Assembly: GCA_029012365.1 (NCBI GenBank)
Contig: JAQXLY010000035.1
Coordinates: forward strand, 33,026-97,025
DNA: 64,000 bases
From: Lachnospiraceae bacterium
GTDB taxonomy: Bacteria > Bacillota > Clostridia > Lachnospirales > Lachnospiraceae
Direction: 5' to 3'
The position numbers were made by a program, and so were the translations under genes. The notes under the pieces are model-generated. The model ran no database searches, was not told where the DNA came from, and saw only the letters and a list, made by a program, of their open reading frames with translations. Below are positions 8,113-17,223 of the stretch, piece by piece; the stretch's first letter is position 1, and each line of letters begins with the position of its first letter.

Positions 8113-10128
8113 ATGAGTAAAAAACCGTATTATATTACAACTGCCATTGCGTACACCTCCGGTAAACCGCACATCGGAAATACCTATGAGGCAATTCTGG
8201 CGGACAGCATTGCCCGTTATAAGAGATTTCAGGGGTATGATGTGTTTTTACAGACCGGTACGGATGAGCACGGTCAGAAAATAGAGGAGAAGGCGGCTGC
8301 TGCCGGGATTACGCCGAAGGAATTTGTAGATAACGTTTCTGCGGAAATCAGACGTATCTGGGATTTGGTCGGAACATCGTATGATAAGTTTATCCGTACC
8401 ACTGATGCGGACCATGAGAAGCAGGTTCAGAAGATATTTAAGAAGATGGTAGATAAGGGGGACATTTACAAGGGAGCATACGAGGGAATGTACTGTACCC
8501 CGTGTGAATCCTTCTGGACCGATTCCCAGCTGGTGGACGGCAAGTGTCCGGATTGCGGGCGTGCGGTACAGCCGGCGAAGGAGGAGGCATATTTCTTCCG
8601 TATGAGCAAGTATGCGGACCGTCTGATTGAGCATATCAACACTCATCCGGAGTTTATCCAGCCGGTAAGCCGTAAGAATGAGATGATGAATAATTTCCTG
8701 CTTCCGGGCTTACAGGACCTGTGTGTGTCCCGTACCTCCTTCAAGTGGGGAATTCCGGTGACGGAGGATCCGAAGCATGTGGTATATGTATGGCTCGATG
8801 CGCTGACAAACTACATCACCGGTATCGGCTATGATGCGGACGGGGAGTCTACGGAGCAGTTTAAGAGGTTCTGGCCGGCGGATTTGCACTTAATCGGTAA
8901 GGATATTATCCGCTTCCATACGATTTACTGGCCGATTTTCCTGATGTCTCTTGACCTTCCGCTTCCGAAGCAGATTTTCGGTCATCCGTGGCTGCTGCAG
9001 GGCGGTGACAAGATGAGTAAGTCAAAGGGAAATGTTATTTATGCGGATGATATGGCAGATTTATTCGGCGTTGATGCGGTGCGTTACTTCGTGCTGCACG
9101 AAATGCCGTTTGAAAATGACGGAACGATTACCTGGGAGCTGCTTGTAGAGCGTCTGAATGCAGACCTTGCCAACACCCTCGGTAATCTGGTAAACCGCAC
9201 GATTTCCATGAGCAATAAATACTTTGGCGGAGTGGTTCGTAACGGCGGTGCGGCAGAACCGGTAGATGAGGAATTAAAGGCACTGGCGCTGGAGACGCCG
9301 GGCATTGTAGACGAGAAGATGGAGAAGCTTCGTGTGGCTGATGCAATTACCGCGGTATTTAATCTGTTTAAGCGCTGTAATAAGTATATTGACGAAACCG
9401 CTCCGTGGGCACTTGCAAAGGATGAGGCAAATAAAGACCGTCTGGCAACCGTGCTTTACAATCTGGTAGAAAGTATCTGCATCGGTGCTACGCTGTTAAA
9501 ATCTTTCCTGCCGGATACCGCAGAAAAGATTTTTGCACAGTTAAATGCAAAGGAACGCAGTCAGGAGGAGTTAAAAACCTACGGCTTGTATGTTTCCGGC
9601 ACAAAGGTCACCGAGACACCGGAAATTCTGTTTGCCCGTCTGGACTTAAAGGAAGTTATGGAAAAGGTTGCCGTGATTCAGGAGAAGCAGCGTGCGGAAG
9701 CCGCAGCCGAGGCAGCGGCCGAGGCAGCAAGACTGGGTCTTCCGGCACCCGGCGCAGAGGAAGCAAAGACCGGGGAAGCCGTGATTGATATCGAGGCAAA
9801 ACCGGAAATCACTTATGATGATTTTGCAAAGCTGCAATTTCAGGTAGGTGAAATCATTGCCTGCGAGGAGGTAAAGAAGTCGAAGAAGCTCCTTTGCTCC
9901 CAGGTAAAAATCGGCAGTCAGGTAAAGCAGATTGTGTCCGGTATTAAGCAGCACTATTCCGCTGAGGAAATGGTGGGTAAGAAGGTCATGGTTCTTGTAA
10001 ACTTAAAGCCTGCAACACTTGCGGGTATTGTTTCCGAGGGTATGCTCCTGTGTGCTGAGGATGAAAACGGTGAGCTTGCCCTGATGACGCCGGAGAAAGC
10101 TATGCCGGCAGGAGCAGAGATTGCGTAA
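8113..10128 (+). CDS. metG: Methionyl-tRNA synthetase
   Basis: MetG charges tRNA-Met with methionine. The 671-aa protein shows the class I signatures HIGN (near residue 20) and KMSKSKGN, a zinc knuckle (YCTPC and KCPDC) in the connective peptide, and a C-terminal Trbp111-like tRNA-binding domain (about 560-671), preceded by an Ala/Glu-rich linker. A GGAAAGAAGGG site precedes the ATG. It lies 66 bp after metI and belongs to the T-box-controlled unit, so uptake and charging respond to the same signal. Confidence 0.97.
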   Translation: MSKKPYYITTAIAYTSGKPHIGNTYEAILADSIARYKRFQGYDVFLQTGTDEHGQKIEEKAAAAGITPKEFVDNVSAEIRRIWDLVGTSYDKFIRTTDADHEKQVQKIFKKMVDKGDIYKGAYEGMYCTPCESFWTDSQLVDGKCPDCGRAVQPAKEEAYFFRMSKYADRLIEHINTHPEFIQPVSRKNEMMNNFLLPGLQDLCVSRTSFKWGIPVTEDPKHVVYVWLDALTNYITGIGYDADGESTEQFKRFWPADLHLIGKDIIRFHTIYWPIFLMSLDLPLPKQIFGHPWLLQGGDKMSKSKGNVIYADDMADLFGVDAVRYFVLHEMPFENDGTITWELLVERLNADLANTLGNLVNRTISMSNKYFGGVVRNGGAAEPVDEELKALALETPGIVDEKMEKLRVADAITAVFNLFKRCNKYIDETAPWALAKDEANKDRLATVLYNLVESICIGATLLKSFLPDTAEKIFAQLNAKERSQEELKTYGLYVSGTKVTETPEILFARLDLKEVMEKVAVIQEKQRAEAAAEAAAEAARLGLPAPGAEEAKTGEAVIDIEAKPEITYDDFAKLQFQVGEIIACEEVKKSKKLLCSQVKIGSQVKQIVSGIKQHYSAEEMVGKKVMVLVNLKPATLAGIVSEGMLLCAEDENGELALMTPEKAMPAGAEIA

Positions 10129-10146
10129 ATAGGTAGTGTTCGTTTC

Positions 10147-10181
10147 GGGGTGTCGCATAAATGGAATTTATGCGACACCCC
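10147..10181 (+). terminator. Hairpin after metG, TGTCGCA family
   Basis: A perfect 15-bp stem (GGGGTGTCGCATAAA and its complement) encloses a five-base loop. Only a short T stretch follows, so termination is likely but not certain. The 5' arm carries the TGTCGCA core shared with four other terminators in this window. Confidence 0.65.
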
Positions 10182-10219
10182 TTGCTAAAAGGGTCTTAAT
10201 CATCAGAAAGGGGAACAGC

Positions 10220-10933
10220 ATGCATTACCAATGTTTAATTGTAGATGATGAACTGGAGTTAGCACAAATGACCTGCGAGTATTTCGGGATGTTTGATATC
10301 AGCTGTGCCTGTGTCGGAACAGTGGCAGAGTATGAGGCGTTTATGAGGGAAAATACGATAGATATTCTGCTGTTGGATGTAAATCTGCAGCGTGACAGCG
10401 GTTTTTTATTATGTAAAAGGATAAGGGAAGTCTCTGATATTCCGATTATTTTTATCAGTGCAAGGCAGAGTGATGATGATATGCTGACCGCATTACAAAT
10501 CGGTGGGGATGATTATATCAAGAAACCGTATACATTAAGTATTCTACTGGCTAAGGTGAAGGTTGTATTGAAACGAATCGGGAAGAGTGGCAAGGAAACC
10601 GTGAGTCCTGAAGAAGGCGGAGCTGTAAATAGCACAAATATAAAAAGCTGCAACGGAATGACACTTGATAAGGGAACGTTTTCCGTCACCGTGGGAGAAA
10701 AACGGGTAGAACTGAAGGCAAAGGAATTTCGATTGCTGGAGTGCCTGTTTGATAACAGAAACACAATTGTTACAAAGGAGCGTCTGTTTCATGAGGTATG
10801 GGGGGACTCGTTTTTCAGTGACGGAACATTAAATGTACATATCAGGAAGCTTCGCGAGAAAATCGAGAAAAATCCGAATGAGCCGGAAATGATAACTACG
10901 ATTTGGGGAACGGGGTATTTACTGAAGCTATGA
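10220..10933 (+). CDS. Response regulator, OmpR/PhoB family
   Basis: A 237-aa two-component regulator. The receiver domain (about 1-120) has the acidic pocket VDDE, the phospho-acceptor Asp in LLLDVNL and the conserved Lys in KKPYT. The C-terminal winged helix (about 145-237) binds DNA. I chose the ATG at 10220, with GAAAGGGG upstream, over a far upstream in-frame GTG at 10136 that would run through the terminator hairpin. The stop overlaps the kinase start by four bases (ATGA). The likely target is the ABC exporter downstream, where an 11-bp direct repeat lies. Confidence 0.93.
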   Translation: MHYQCLIVDDELELAQMTCEYFGMFDISCACVGTVAEYEAFMRENTIDILLLDVNLQRDSGFLLCKRIREVSDIPIIFISARQSDDDMLTALQIGGDDYIKKPYTLSILLAKVKVVLKRIGKSGKETVSPEEGGAVNSTNIKSCNGMTLDKGTFSVTVGEKRVELKAKEFRLLECLFDNRNTIVTKERLFHEVWGDSFFSDGTLNVHIRKLREKIEKNPNEPEMITTIWGTGYLLKL

Positions 10934-12174
10934 AAATAAGAAATTTGTTTGTTCTTTTTACTATTTTGCTTTTTTTGACTACAGGAGTATGTTTTTGGAA
11001 AATCGGAAGTATATCCGCTGAGAGTACTGATATGGTGGAGATGAATGAGAGCCTCAAACAGATTGAAGCGGCACTAAAGGAATGTACGGCTGTGGATTTG
11101 ATTGAGGAGCTGGAAGCACGGTATGACTGTACGATTTTGTTTTATGCGGATAAGGATTATCAAAGCGGGTTAAATAAGGCAATAAAGCAGGGTGCAGTCG
11201 TTTTGGACTATGAAGAGAACGGGACAATTATCGCGAAGGTTTGTTTTTATAAATTAATCGGTGAATTTGAGCATCAGAAAAAGGAACTCAGGTTCATCGT
11301 TCTGTTTGTGTCGGCGTGTATCTGGCTCATCGGGGCAGGCGTGCTTTTTTATATTTATAAACGGTATCTGGTGCCGTTTCGGAGACTTCGCAGTTTTGCG
11401 GGAGAAGTGGCAAGGGGAAATCTGGATATGCCGCTTCTGATGCCGAAGCGTAATTACTTCGGTGCATTTACGGAGAGCTTCGACATTATGCGCGAAGAAT
11501 TGAAAGCGGCAAAGGAAAATGAATATCGTGCCAATATCAGCAAAAAAGAGCTGGTAGCGGAATTGTCCCATGATATAAAGACACCGGTTGCCACGATAAA
11601 GGCAGCATGTGAAATTTTGCAGATAACCGGGCAGAACGAGGCTGTATTAGAAAAAATAAGGCTGATAGATGCAAAGGCTGCCATGATAGAGCAGTTAATA
11701 GGAAACCTTTTTCATGCGACGTTAGAGGAGCTTGAAGTTTTAAAGGTGCTGCCTTCGGAGGAGGCATCCACCTGCATTGAGGAGATGTTTCTGGGCTTAA
11801 CGGGCTATGGAAATCTGCAGATAGAGAATCATATTCCGGAATGCTTATTGATTATGGATAAGCTTCGGATGAATCAGGTGGTTGACAATATTGTAAATAA
11901 TGCTTTCAAATATGCAAAAACAGCAGTATATGTTTCATTTTCGTCAAAAGAGGATGGGGTCGGTATTCGGATTCGGGATGAGGGTTCCGGTGTGCCGGAG
12001 GAGGATCTGGCAAGGGTTACTGAGAAGTTTTACCGGGGACACAATGCAAACGGTGAGAGCGGGTCCGGACTGGGACTGTACCTGGCAAAGCTTTTCATGG
12101 AGAAGATGCAGGGACATATGACTATCTACAATGATAACGGTTTTGTTGTGGAGCTGTATCTTAGAAAGGCATAG
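10930..12174 (+). CDS. Membrane sensor histidine kinase
   Basis: A 414-aa kinase for the preceding regulator. It has a first membrane helix at about 5-24, an extracytoplasmic part of about 100 residues, a second helix near 120-142, a HAMP-like segment, the phospho-acceptor His in LSHDIKTP and an ATPase domain with NQVVDNIVNNAFKYA (N box) and RDEGSGVP and GSGLGLYL (G boxes). The start overlaps the regulator stop (ATGA). With an ABC exporter next door, sensing of an envelope-active compound is plausible but inferred. Confidence 0.92.
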   Translation: MKIRNLFVLFTILLFLTTGVCFWKIGSISAESTDMVEMNESLKQIEAALKECTAVDLIEELEARYDCTILFYADKDYQSGLNKAIKQGAVVLDYEENGTIIAKVCFYKLIGEFEHQKKELRFIVLFVSACIWLIGAGVLFYIYKRYLVPFRRLRSFAGEVARGNLDMPLLMPKRNYFGAFTESFDIMREELKAAKENEYRANISKKELVAELSHDIKTPVATIKAACEILQITGQNEAVLEKIRLIDAKAAMIEQLIGNLFHATLEELEVLKVLPSEEASTCIEEMFLGLTGYGNLQIENHIPECLLIMDKLRMNQVVDNIVNNAFKYAKTAVYVSFSSKEDGVGIRIRDEGSGVPEEDLARVTEKFYRGHNANGESGSGLGLYLAKLFMEKMQGHMTIYNDNGFVVELYLRKA

Positions 12175-12178
12175 TAAT

Positions 12179-12200
12179 TAAGAAACAGATAAGAAACAGA
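12179..12200 (+). promoter_or_regulatory. Tandem 11-bp direct repeat, probable response-regulator site
   Basis: TAAGAAACAGA occurs twice in immediate succession (12179-12189, 12190-12200). OmpR-family regulators bind direct repeats with 10-11 bp spacing. A possible promoter follows (AAGACA, 17 bp, TAAAAT at about 12214-12242), ahead of the ABC ATPase gene. Confidence 0.55.
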
Positions 12201-12275
12201 GAAGAATCGGGAAAAGACAAGTTAATGAATGAAGAGTAAAATGAATTCATCAGGAAATAAACCGGGAGGATTCAT

Positions 12276-13031
12276 ATGGAAACGATACTGGAAGCAAAGG
12301 ATTTGTGTAAAACATTTTCAAACGAAAGCGTGCAGCAGCATGTGTTACGCAATTTGAATTTTAAGATGACGGAGGGCGATTATACGGTTATTATGGGAAG
12401 CTCAGGCTCAGGCAAAAGTACATTATTGTATTCTTTGTCGGGAATTGACCGTCCTACCCTCGGAACTATTTTATACCGCGGAGAAGACATTACCGGGTAC
12501 AGCAATGATAAGCTGGCGGTTTTCCGGCGCAAAAACTGTGGATTTGTATTCCAGCAGAATTATTTAAACGATACCATGAGTATTTTGGATAATATAGTAG
12601 TGTGCGGATTACTGGTTAGCAGGAATAAAAAGGAAATCACGGCCCGTGCGAAGGAGCTGGTGGAAAGGATGGGATTATCTCCGGATATATTAAAGAAATT
12701 TCCTACACAGTTATCCGGAGGCGAACAGCAGCGAATAGCGATGATTCGCGGAATCATCAATAAGCCGGCAATTCTCTTTGCGGATGAGCCTACAGGGGCA
12801 TTAAATTCACAAAGTGCACAGCAGGTATTAGATGTGCTGACTGACTTAAACAAAGAGGGGCAGAGTATTGTTATGGTTACCCATGACGTAAAAACCGCCC
12901 GCAGAGGAAACCGGATTCTCTATTTGAGGGACGGCGTGATTGTTGACGAATTATATCTCGGAGCTTACAAAAAGAACGATAAAGAGCGTCATGAAAAGCT
13001 TCGTACTTTCCTGACCGAAATGGGTTGGTAA
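12276..13031 (+). CDS. ABC transporter ATP-binding protein, MacB/LolD/BceA type
   Basis: A 251-aa ATPase with Walker A (GSSGSGKST), Q-loop (GFVFQQNYL), signature (LSGGEQQR), Walker B (ILFADEPTGALN) and H-loop (VTHD). DEPTGALNSQ is characteristic of ATPases that pair with FtsX-type permeases in antimicrobial peptide export or lipoprotein handling. GGGAGGA precedes the ATG. It lies directly before the permease and after the two-component genes. Confidence 0.93.
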   Translation: METILEAKDLCKTFSNESVQQHVLRNLNFKMTEGDYTVIMGSSGSGKSTLLYSLSGIDRPTLGTILYRGEDITGYSNDKLAVFRRKNCGFVFQQNYLNDTMSILDNIVVCGLLVSRNKKEITARAKELVERMGLSPDILKKFPTQLSGGEQQRIAMIRGIINKPAILFADEPTGALNSQSAQQVLDVLTDLNKEGQSIVMVTHDVKTARRGNRILYLRDGVIVDELYLGAYKKNDKERHEKLRTFLTEMGW

Positions 13032-13055
13032 TGGGTTCGGAAAGGAGGAGCAGAG

Positions 13056-15404
13056 ATGAAGTATTTTATGATTGCAATTTGTGGGCTTAAGAAGAAAAAG
13101 GGTGATGCGGCTGCAATGTTTTTTTTAATTGTATTTGCAACCGTGATGATGTATACCGGACTGTCTGTTTTTTCAAATCTGGGAAATGTTTTAGACGAAG
13201 TAAATGAAAGAAATAACGGCGCGGATGTGATTATCGGTTCTCCGTGTGCGTCGGCAGACGGGATTGAAAAGACGATTTTATCCTTTGATGAGGTCGAGAA
13301 GCTGGAGCTTCGGGATGCACTGTATGTATCGGTTGGAAAATACCGTAAGGGCGGTAATGAGCAGCAGGAGATGGCTTTTTTTGCAGAGTCAATGGGAACG
13401 CCGTCCGAGCTGTTTACGCCCGAAATAATTGATAAAGGGCAGCAGATGGCAGAAAATGCGATTATATTGCCATATTATCTGCACGTTGCGGAAGGCTATG
13501 AAACCGGGGATATAATAGAATTAGAGATAAATCATATTACCTATGAGTGTGAAATTTACGGCTTTATGGAGGATGTCTTATTTGCAACCCCCACCAATAT
13601 ATCCACCTTTCATATTTTGACGGCAGCTGAACTGTATGAGGACCTGAAGGAGCAGATGACTGCATATACAATGTATCGTATCCGGCTGGATGAGGGAGCA
13701 GACATGAATAAGGCAGAGGGAGACATTTATTCTGCCATAGAAAAGGAAGTGGAGGGATTTCAGCAATACTATAATCTTTCCATGAATTATGAAACCATGA
13801 GCTTCGGAGATACGATTACGGCGGGTATACTGATGGCTATTCTGATATTGTTTGCCGTGATTATCCTTCTGGTTGCCATTGTCATAATATGCTTCAGTAT
13901 TCAGAATTCCTTAGAACGTAATATGACAAATACGGGAATTATGGAGGCATCCGGATTTACGGTGAATCAGCTGATTTTCTGTGTCGTACTGGAAAGCATG
14001 GCAGTTGTGGTGCCTGCCGTTTTCTGTGCACTTTTGCTTTCACCTGTTTTGTCGGAGGTACTAGGAGGGATTGTCGCATCCTCGATAGGGGTACGCTGGT
14101 CAAGACTCTTTGATATAGATAGTGCATTAATAACAGTTGTAACAATCCTTGGTTTTGTTTTGTTTGCAACGTATGTTAAGGCAGGGAAATATAAGAAAAT
14201 TTCCATCTTAGATGCGCTGCGCGGAAACGTAAAGACACATAATTTCCGTAAAAATCATGTTGCACTGGATAAAACGGTGCTGCCTGTCAGTGCGGCACTC
14301 GGGGTGAAAGGAATATTCTGTCAGAAAAGAAAGAGCATTGCAATTTGTCTGATTTCGATTGCGCTGGCAGTTGCCTGCAGCTCAGGCTTCTTCTTATATC
14401 AGAATTTTGTCCTGTCGCCTGACAGCCTCATTGATATTGTAGGTATCGAACGGGCCTCTGCACAGATTGATATTCCGGAAAATCAGGATATTCACGCGAT
14501 TGGGGCTGAGATTGAAGGAATTCATGGTGTAGAACAGGTAAATTACTATACAACGAATGCAATGAAACTGGGGAAGGACGGAGTAGAGGAGTTATGTTCA
14601 ATAGATTATTGGGAGGATACCGGTAAAATTAAGACAAGTACCATTGTAGAGGGACGATATCCGGTTTATGACAATGAGATGGCACTCAGCCGGCCGGTTT
14701 GTGAAAGCCTTAATGTAAAGGTTGGCGACATGATTACGGTATCGAGTGGAATGAATTCATGTGAGTATCTTGTGACGGGTATGACACAGCATATTACTAA
14801 TCTCGGGAAAAAGGCTGTTATGACCTTTGAAGGAATCGGCAGAATTAATGAAGCCGTAAAGCCGTCCATGATAATGGTGTATAAGGAGAAAAAGGCCGAT
14901 TATGCAGAGATAGAGAGGGAGCTTATAAACAGGTATCCGGAGTTTAAGGTTACGGATGTGGAGAAGCTGATACAGGTGAGCAGTCAGTCGATTTCCACTG
15001 CAATGTCGATTCTTTGTATTGTATTTAATGTATGCACCGTATTAATTATTGTAATTATTATGCTGTTAATGATACGAATGAAGCTCGTACAGGAGAAGGT
15101 GCGGATAGGTGTGGATAAGGCGCTCGGCTTTACGACAGCCCAGGTGATAGCCCGCATTGTAATGAACTATGTGCCGGTTGTCTTTATCGGTTCCGTTCTC
15201 GGTGTGATAATATCGTATTTTACGTTTGAAGGTCTGGTTTCCCTGTGTGTTTCATTTTGTGGAATCAGAAGCTGCAATATGGATAGGGATGCAATATATA
15301 TGATTGTAACAGTGATGCTCATTACAGTAACCTCATTACTTGCCTCCTTCTTTATTTCGGTTCGGGTAAGAAAAATAGAGCCAAGCCGGATGATACGCGA
15401 ATAA
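13056..15404 (+). CDS. FtsX-type ABC transporter permease with two FtsX domains
   Basis: A 782-aa permease partner of the preceding ATPase. It has an N-terminal membrane helix (about 20-42), a MacB-like extracytoplasmic domain, three helices at about 250-380, another helix near 425 followed by a second extracytoplasmic domain, and a final FtsX block (about 645-780) ending RKIEPSRMIRE. AAAGGAGGAG precedes the ATG. In known systems of this layout a mechanotransmission-type transporter handles peptide antibiotics; the substrate here is unknown. Confidence 0.9.
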   Translation: MKYFMIAICGLKKKKGDAAAMFFLIVFATVMMYTGLSVFSNLGNVLDEVNERNNGADVIIGSPCASADGIEKTILSFDEVEKLELRDALYVSVGKYRKGGNEQQEMAFFAESMGTPSELFTPEIIDKGQQMAENAIILPYYLHVAEGYETGDIIELEINHITYECEIYGFMEDVLFATPTNISTFHILTAAELYEDLKEQMTAYTMYRIRLDEGADMNKAEGDIYSAIEKEVEGFQQYYNLSMNYETMSFGDTITAGILMAILILFAVIILLVAIVIICFSIQNSLERNMTNTGIMEASGFTVNQLIFCVVLESMAVVVPAVFCALLLSPVLSEVLGGIVASSIGVRWSRLFDIDSALITVVTILGFVLFATYVKAGKYKKISILDALRGNVKTHNFRKNHVALDKTVLPVSAALGVKGIFCQKRKSIAICLISIALAVACSSGFFLYQNFVLSPDSLIDIVGIERASAQIDIPENQDIHAIGAEIEGIHGVEQVNYYTTNAMKLGKDGVEELCSIDYWEDTGKIKTSTIVEGRYPVYDNEMALSRPVCESLNVKVGDMITVSSGMNSCEYLVTGMTQHITNLGKKAVMTFEGIGRINEAVKPSMIMVYKEKKADYAEIERELINRYPEFKVTDVEKLIQVSSQSISTAMSILCIVFNVCTVLIIVIIMLLMIRMKLVQEKVRIGVDKALGFTTAQVIARIVMNYVPVVFIGSVLGVIISYFTFEGLVSLCVSFCGIRSCNMDRDAIYMIVTVMLITVTSLLASFFISVRVRKIEPSRMIRE

Positions 15405-15475
15405 GGTAGGTGCTTGTAAAATTTAAGAAAAATTAAGGCTTTCAAAAGAATAGGTTAATCTTTCCCTGTTAAAAT

Positions 15476-15506
15476 AATACCGGAGGAACAAACAGTATCC
15501 GGTATT
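15476..15506. promoter_or_regulatory. Inverted repeat upstream of the YdcF-like gene
   Basis: AATACCGGA and its reverse complement TCCGGTATT are separated by 13 bases. No T run follows, so it is more likely an operator or leader hairpin than a terminator. Function is unknown. Confidence 0.4.
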
Positions 15507-15528
15507 ACGAATGAAGGGGGCTTTAAGG

Positions 15529-16332
15529 ATGGGATTCGGAAGGTTGGAAAGGAGTAAGGGAATGCAGATATTTCTGTGGATTACAGTGGCGGTGCTTTTA
15601 TTGTATGCGGTATTTGCATTCCTTTATACGACTGTGGTGATTTATGCATCAGGTACAGCCACTTCGTTTTTGTGGTTCTGGCCGGTGACATTCTGTATTG
15701 CGCTGGCCGCGGCAGCCGGATTGTTTTTTGTGCTGACGGGAAGACTTCCGGGATTAAAGAAGGTGGCAATCGGTTTTAGCATTCTGTTCTGGATTTGTCT
15801 GCTTATTTTTCTTGGCGTAGAGGCCATGATTTTTATGGCGGGAAGAAAAGCTCCGGAGAAAGGGGCTGCTTATGTAGTCGTGCTGGGTGCACAGGTACGG
15901 GGAGAAATACCGACGCTGGTGTTACAGGCCAGAATTAAAGCCGCAGCGGAGTATTTGAAGGAGTATCCGGATGCGGTGGCAGTGGCATCCGGAGGCAAAG
16001 GAAGCGGCGAGAGCATCAGTGAAGCAGAGGCAATTAAGAGAGGACTTGTGCGTCTCGGAATAGAAGAGGAGCGGATTTTGTTGGAGGAGAGTTCCACCAG
16101 TACCGCAGAGAACCTTAAGTTTTCTGCGGAAATTATACCGGAGTATGAACAGGCGGATGTAGTTGTCGTAACGAACGACTTTCATGTGTACCGTGCAGTG
16201 CATCTGGCAGAAAGGCTTGGATATACACGGGTTTCGGGACTTGGGGCTACAGAATTTTTTGCAGTGACAATACAGTATTATGTACGGGAATTTTTTGCTC
16301 TTATAGCCGGAAGCTGTCGCGGAAATTTTTGA
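15529..16332 (+). CDS. YdcF/SanA-like DUF218 membrane protein
   Basis: A 267-aa protein with three hydrophobic helices in its first 95 residues and a DUF218 domain (VVVLGAQVRG, VASGGKGSGE, STSTAENLKFS, VVTNDFHVYRA). Members are linked to envelope integrity, but the reaction is not settled. I prefer the ATG at 15529, which has GGGGG at the right distance, over the ATG at 15511, which has no site. A 9-bp inverted repeat (AATACCGGA, 15476-15506) lies just upstream. Confidence 0.85.
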   Translation: MGFGRLERSKGMQIFLWITVAVLLLYAVFAFLYTTVVIYASGTATSFLWFWPVTFCIALAAAAGLFFVLTGRLPGLKKVAIGFSILFWICLLIFLGVEAMIFMAGRKAPEKGAAYVVVLGAQVRGEIPTLVLQARIKAAAEYLKEYPDAVAVASGGKGSGESISEAEAIKRGLVRLGIEEERILLEESSTSTAENLKFSAEIIPEYEQADVVVVTNDFHVYRAVHLAERLGYTRVSGLGATEFFAVTIQYYVREFFALIAGSCRGNF

Positions 16333-16333
16333 C

Positions 16334-16363
16334 TTTACAAGAAAGGCTCCGGAGGGATATAAT
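16334..16363 (+). promoter_or_regulatory. Predicted sigma-A promoter of tatD-rsmA
   Basis: TTTACA (16334-16339) and TATAAT (16358-16363) have an 18-bp spacer, starting two bases after the stop codon of the YdcF-like gene. Confidence 0.65.
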
Positions 16364-16423
16364 ACTGTTATATGTGTCTGTAAAATGAGAACGGTTTATT
16401 GCCGGAAGGAGTCAGTAAAGGTT

Positions 16424-17200
16424 ATGATTTTCGATACACATGCCCATTATGATGATGAGGCTTTTGATGAAGACAGGGATGCTGTATTGGGCTCTCTTGC
16501 CGATGGCGGTGTGGGTCTTGTGGTAAATATTTGTGCGAGTAAGGAGTCTCTCCGGAAAACGGAGGAGCTTACAAAGAAGTATCCCTTTATGTACGGGGCG
16601 GTAGGAATTCATCCGGATTATGTGGGAGAGCTTGATAGTGGAATAATGGATGAATTGTCACAGTTGGCGGATGAGGAGAAAATCGTTGCTATCGGAGAAA
16701 TCGGTCTGGATTATTATTGGGATATTGCTCCGAGAGAAGTGCAGAGAAAATGGTTTGAGCAGCAGCTTTCACTGGCGCTTGAAAAGGACCTGCCTGTGGT
16801 GATTCATTCCAGAGAGGCGACTAATGAGACACTTGAGATTATTCGACGTACTTATCTTGAATCGGAAGGGAAGCTTCGCGGCGTGATTCACTGCTTTTCC
16901 GGTTCTGCGGAGATAGCAAAGGAATACACGGACATGGGCTTTTATATCGGCGTTGGCGGTGTAGTCACCTTTAAGAACGGAAAGAAGCTAAAGGAAGTAG
17001 TGGAGGCGCTGCCTCTTGATAAGCTGGTGATTGAGACGGATTGTCCGTATCTGGCACCTGTACCTTACCGGGGAAAACGAAACGATTCCACGCTGCTAAA
17101 ACTTGTAATTGAGGAAATCGCCGCACTTCGCGGTATGACTGCAGAGGAAGTGGAACGTGTGACGGAAGAAAATGCACGCAGGTTGTACGGACTCGGTTGA
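16424..17200 (+). CDS. tatD: TatD-family metal-dependent DNase/hydrolase
   Basis: A 258-aa TIM-barrel hydrolase, reported in other species to act as a 3'-5' exonuclease. Metal ligands are visible in FDTHAHYD near the N-terminus, IGEIGLDYYWD, VIHSREA, GVIHCFSG and ETDCPYLAPVPYRGKRN. I start it at ATG 16424 because family members begin just before the FDTHAH motif and GGAAGGAG lies upstream; an upstream ATG at 16385 would add 13 residues. It runs into rsmA with almost no gap. Confidence 0.93.
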   Translation: MIFDTHAHYDDEAFDEDRDAVLGSLADGGVGLVVNICASKESLRKTEELTKKYPFMYGAVGIHPDYVGELDSGIMDELSQLADEEKIVAIGEIGLDYYWDIAPREVQRKWFEQQLSLALEKDLPVVIHSREATNETLEIIRRTYLESEGKLRGVIHCFSGSAEIAKEYTDMGFYIGVGGVVTFKNGKKLKEVVEALPLDKLVIETDCPYLAPVPYRGKRNDSTLLKLVIEEIAALRGMTAEEVERVTEENARRLYGLG

Positions 17201-17223
17201 GAGAAGGTACGGAAAGGACATCG

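Noticed and set aside
10136..10219. Upstream GTG start for the response regulator
   Set aside because: It would run through the metG hairpin and add 28 residues not seen in the family; ATG 10220 has a good site.
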